From: an uncultured Oscillospiraceae bacterium
GTDB lineage: Bacteria; Bacillota; Clostridia; Oscillospirales; Ruminococcaceae
NCBI GenBank assembly: GCA_950097605.1
Contig: CATNEU010000065.1
Span: forward strand, 1-7,876
Reading direction: 5' to 3'
DNA: 7,876 nt
Shown here: piece after piece, positions 4,921 through 7,876 of the stretch
Layout of the letters: each line of letters opens with the position of its first letter
Numbering within the stretch: the stretch's first letter is position 1
Position numbers and translations under genes: made by a program
The notes under the pieces: generated by a model
The model's database searches: none
What the model was told of the DNA's origin: nothing
What the model saw: only the letters and a program-made list of their open reading frames with translations

Positions 4921-7876
4921 GTGCTGCAATTGCTATTGGGCAGGGCGGGCGCCGGGAAATCCACATGGATCCGGGAACAGGCCGCAAAACGGGCTGCAGC
5001 CGGCAAACAGGTGATGCTCCTGGTGCCCGAGCAGGTCTCGTTCGAGACGGAAAAACAGATCTTGCAGCGGCTGGAAGGCCGCTATATCGAACGGGTGGAG
5101 GTGCTGAGCTTTACCCGGCTGTGCAACCTGATTTTCCGCACCTTCGGCGGCCTGGCCGGGCAATACGTGGACGACGCTTCTAAAAACGTATTGATGCACC
5201 TTGCGTGCCTACAGGTGAAAGACGCATTGCAAGTGTATGGAAGGCAGGCCGAACGTGCCGCCTTCGCTGAACGCATGACCCGGACGATTGACGAGCTCAA
5301 AAACGCCGCGGCCGGCCCCGAGGATGCACTGCACCTCAGCGCGATACTGCCAGAGGGCGCTCTGCGGCGCAAAACCGCCGATATTGCCATGATCTACTGC
5401 GCGTACGACGCATTGCTTGCCGGGCGTTTTTTGGACGCGCTCGATGATCTGGGCCGCGCCGCAAAGCTCGTGGAGGGCACCGGCTTTTTTGCCGGCTTTG
5501 AAATTTTCATCGATGCGTTCGGCGGCTTTACGGCGGCGCAGTTGCAATTGCTGCGCTGCATGCTCGCCTCCGGCGCGCCGGTCACAGCCGCTTTCTGCTG
5601 CGACACTCTAAACGACCCTTACGACGGCATGGGCCTGTTTTCCAATGTCATTCACACCGCAAACCGGCTCAAAAGCCTGGCGCGCGAATGCGGCGTGCCG
5701 GTGAAAAAGCCGGTGATACTAACCGAAAACCGGCGCGCGGAAAAGCCAAGCCTCGCCGCGCTGGAAGAGCAGATCATGCGCGAGCGCATCGCGCCTGTAC
5801 CCATGGACGACGGCGGTTTGCGCCTTCTGCAAGCCCGGACCGCCTATGAGGAGCTCGAGCTGGCCGCCTGCGAAATCGTCCGCCTAACCCGAGAGGAGGG
5901 CCTGCGCTTTCGTGATATTTTGCTGATTGCCCGTATTCCCCACACCTACGAGGGGATGGCTGCGGGCATTTTTGCACGCTATGGAATCCCCTGCTATTTT
6001 GATAAGCGGCGCGAAATCGAGACGCTGCCGCTGTTCGCACTCTGCCGCGCCGTACTCACGGTCGCCGGCGGCGGCTGGCACACCGAAGCGCTGCTGCGCT
6101 GCATGAAAACCGGGCTGTTGGGCTTCTCTCCCGAGGAGACCGCGCTGCTTGAAAACTATGCGTTCACCTGGGGCCTCGACAAACACCAGTGGGAGCAGCC
6201 GTTTGCGCTGCATCCCGCTGGACTGGCAGGCAAATTGGACGAAACGGCCGCAGCGGCGCTTGCGCGGCTCGAAACCATCCGCGTCCGGCTAGTACAGCCG
6301 CTGGAGGCGCTGAAGCAGCGCGCCGCCGGTATGCACACCGGCGCGGACTATTGCGCCGCGCTGTTTACATATCTGGAAGAAATCGACGTCCCAGGCAGCA
6401 TCCGCACCGCCTGCACGGCGATGCGCGGGCAGGGCGAAACCGAACGCGCCGACGAATATCTGCGCGCTTGGGAGCAGCTCTGCGGCGCGCTCGACGCACT
6501 GGCGCACATCCTGGAGGACACCCAGTTGGCCGCCACGCGCTTTGCCGAGTTGTTCGCCCTCTATACCTCCTGTGTGGACATCGGCACACTGCCGCAGACG
6601 CTCGACCAGGTGGTTCTTGCGGACGCCTCCCGCGTGCGGCCCGGCGAACCGCGCGCCGTTTTCCTGCTGGGTGCGGACGAGGGCGTTTTCCCTGCCGCTC
6701 CCGCGCCGGACGGCATTTTCTCCGAAGCGGAGCGCAAAATCCTGCGGAAATGCGGCGCAAACCTCGCCGACACCGGCGACCAGGCCGAAATCGACGAGCG
6801 GTTTTACGCCTATGCCGCCGCAGCCTGCGCCTCCTCGTTTGTCTATATCTCCACCCGGCAATCGGACTTATCCGGCCGGTCCTATACCCCGTCGGCGCTT
6901 TGGAGGCAGGCGGACGAGCTGCTCGGCCACCCGGAGCCGCTCACGCTGTCCGCGCTTAGCCCGCTTGAGCGCATCGCGGACGAGCGCTCCGCCTTTGCGC
7001 TGTTCTCCGCCGTCTATCACGAGGACACACCCTTCACGGCGTCGCTGCGCGCCTATCTTGAGCGGTCCGGGTATACCGGGCCGCTCGCGGTGCTCGACGC
7101 GGCTGCGCTGGAAAAACCCGCAAGGCTGCAAGATCCGGACCTCCTGCACAAGCTGTTCGGCGGCCGGATGCGCCTCTCCCCTTCCCGGCTGGAGAGTTTT
7201 TTCCGCTGCCCGTTTTTGTTCTTTTGCAGCTATGTGCTGCAGGCAAAGCCGCGCCGCAAAGCCGAGCTTTCGCCGCTGGAATCCGGCTCCGCGATTCACT
7301 TTGTGCTGGGCGAGGTGCTCCGGAAGCTGGGCCGGGACGGCCTGGTCCCGCTCGACGCGCCGCGCGCCGAACGGCTGATCGAGCAGGCGCTGGCACATTA
7401 CTTGCGCGAGACGCTCGGCGGCGTGCAGGGCAAACCCGCGCGCTTCTCCTATCTCTACAAACGCCTGCAAAACACCCTGATGAACCTTGTGAGACACCTC
7501 TCCATGGAATTTGCCGAGAGTGAATTTTTTCCCGCGGCGTTTGAAGCGCCCATCCGAAACGGCGGGGCGTTTGCGCCGCTTGTCGTCCACACCCCGCTCG
7601 GCGGCACCGTGGAGGTCGAAGGGATCGTTGACCGCATCGACACCTATGAAAAGGACGGACAAACCTATGTCCGCGTAGTGGACTACAAATCCGGCGCGAG
7701 ACAGTTCCGGCTGAGCGATGTGCTGGGCGGCCTCAATATGCAGATGCTTCTCTATCTCTTTGCGGTCTGCCAAAACGGGAAGGACGCCTATCAGGGCGCG
7801 CTGCCCGCCGGCGTTTTGTATATGCCCGCAAAAAACACCATCGCCACGGTAGAACGCGGCGCGGACGAAGCCGCCG
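4921..7876 (+). CDS. addB: ATP-dependent helicase/deoxyribonuclease subunit B (AddB), 3' end missing
   Basis: AddB pairs with AddA in the cytosol to resect double-strand DNA ends for RecA-dependent repair; in this family AddB supplies Chi recognition and one nuclease domain, while AddA drives unwinding. The frame is unbroken for 985 codons to the window edge; the family is about 1,150-1,170 residues, so some 170 are missing. In order: Walker A GRAGAGKST (7-15), VPEQVSFETE (35-44), VLSFTRL (61-67), the helicase-like signature VFLLGADEGVFP (about 580-591), then RCPF with Cys763, which corresponds to the first ligand of the AddB iron-sulfur cluster. The PD-(D/E)XK nuclease core is complete: GIVDRID (Asp904, Asp907), VVDYKSG (Asp921, Lys923) and NMQMLLY (Gln941). 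The three other cluster cysteines should lie past the edge. GTG 4921 gives the usual N-terminus MLQLLLGRAG and has a ribosome binding site. A promoter lies about 110 bases upstream. addA is expected downstream. Confidence 0.95.
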   Translation, partial: MLQLLLGRAGAGKSTWIREQAAKRAAAGKQVMLLVPEQVSFETEKQILQRLEGRYIERVEVLSFTRLCNLIFRTFGGLAGQYVDDASKNVLMHLACLQVKDALQVYGRQAERAAFAERMTRTIDELKNAAAGPEDALHLSAILPEGALRRKTADIAMIYCAYDALLAGRFLDALDDLGRAAKLVEGTGFFAGFEIFIDAFGGFTAAQLQLLRCMLASGAPVTAAFCCDTLNDPYDGMGLFSNVIHTANRLKSLARECGVPVKKPVILTENRRAEKPSLAALEEQIMRERIAPVPMDDGGLRLLQARTAYEELELAACEIVRLTREEGLRFRDILLIARIPHTYEGMAAGIFARYGIPCYFDKRREIETLPLFALCRAVLTVAGGGWHTEALLRCMKTGLLGFSPEETALLENYAFTWGLDKHQWEQPFALHPAGLAGKLDETAAAALARLETIRVRLVQPLEALKQRAAGMHTGADYCAALFTYLEEIDVPGSIRTACTAMRGQGETERADEYLRAWEQLCGALDALAHILEDTQLAATRFAELFALYTSCVDIGTLPQTLDQVVLADASRVRPGEPRAVFLLGADEGVFPAAPAPDGIFSEAERKILRKCGANLADTGDQAEIDERFYAYAAAACASSFVYISTRQSDLSGRSYTPSALWRQADELLGHPEPLTLSALSPLERIADERSAFALFSAVYHEDTPFTASLRAYLERSGYTGPLAVLDAAALEKPARLQDPDLLHKLFGGRMRLSPSRLESFFRCPFLFFCSYVLQAKPRRKAELSPLESGSAIHFVLGEVLRKLGRDGLVPLDAPRAERLIEQALAHYLRETLGGVQGKPARFSYLYKRLQNTLMNLVRHLSMEFAESEFFPAAFEAPIRNGGAFAPLVVHTPLGGTVEVEGIVDRIDTYEKDGQTYVRVVDYKSGARQFRLSDVLGGLNMQMLLYLFAVCQNGKDAYQGALPAGVLYMPAKNTIATVERGADEAA

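Noticed and set aside
4889..5014. Possible 41-residue leader peptide overlapping the addB start, with a short Cys cluster
   Set aside because: The ATG has no ribosome binding site, and the frame after 4921 is simply the second frame of addB.

Overview
The window looks like chromosomal DNA of a GC-rich Firmicute, most likely a clostridial relative of the Oscillospiraceae/Ruminococcaceae. This is inferred from four things: the long clade-II type PurL with a fused glutaminase domain, an AddB-type (not RecB-type) recombination nuclease, a ZmaR-like acetyltransferase family common in Firmicutes, and strong AGGAGG-type ribosome binding sites. The species cannot be named from sequence alone.

Layout. 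(1) Bases 1-2412 hold the last two thirds of purL on the + strand (purine synthesis, step 4); its 5' end is outside the window. A GC-rich hairpin with a short T-run follows. (2) 2543-3319 (+) encodes a 258-residue GNAT acetyltransferase with a TTG start behind a perfect AAAGGAGG. (3) A strong 18-bp hairpin at 3335-3381 lies between two converging genes and can terminate both. (4) 3394-4050 (-) encodes a 218-residue HAD phosphatase of the 5'-nucleotidase/phosphoglycolate-phosphatase type, also with a TTG start. (5) 4051-4920 is an 870-base stretch with no convincing gene, lying between divergent genes. It holds a large imperfect inverted repeat (arms about 4067-4302 and 4438-4670, unrelated centre of 135 bp) with conserved internal hairpins, then a third partial copy of its core motif, then a good promoter. 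(6) 4921 to the right edge (+) is addB, GTG start, 985 codons visible with an unbroken frame; the C-terminal part lies outside. addA would be expected next.

How the genes relate. They are ordinary housekeeping functions with no obvious joint pathway: purine synthesis, small-molecule acetylation, phosphate-ester hydrolysis, and double-strand-break repair. purL, the acetyltransferase and the phosphatase are separated by terminator-like hairpins. The phosphatase and addB point away from each other across the repeat region, so any promoter or regulatory function in that region could affect both.

The part not explained by known genes is the intergenic repeat. The two arms are diverged copies (47 of 63 bases match in one ungapped stretch) of one noncoding element in opposite orientation. 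Stems are kept while loops differ, and the differences show no third-codon-position bias. I see no protein system that could be called new. All three gene starts visible in the window are non-ATG.
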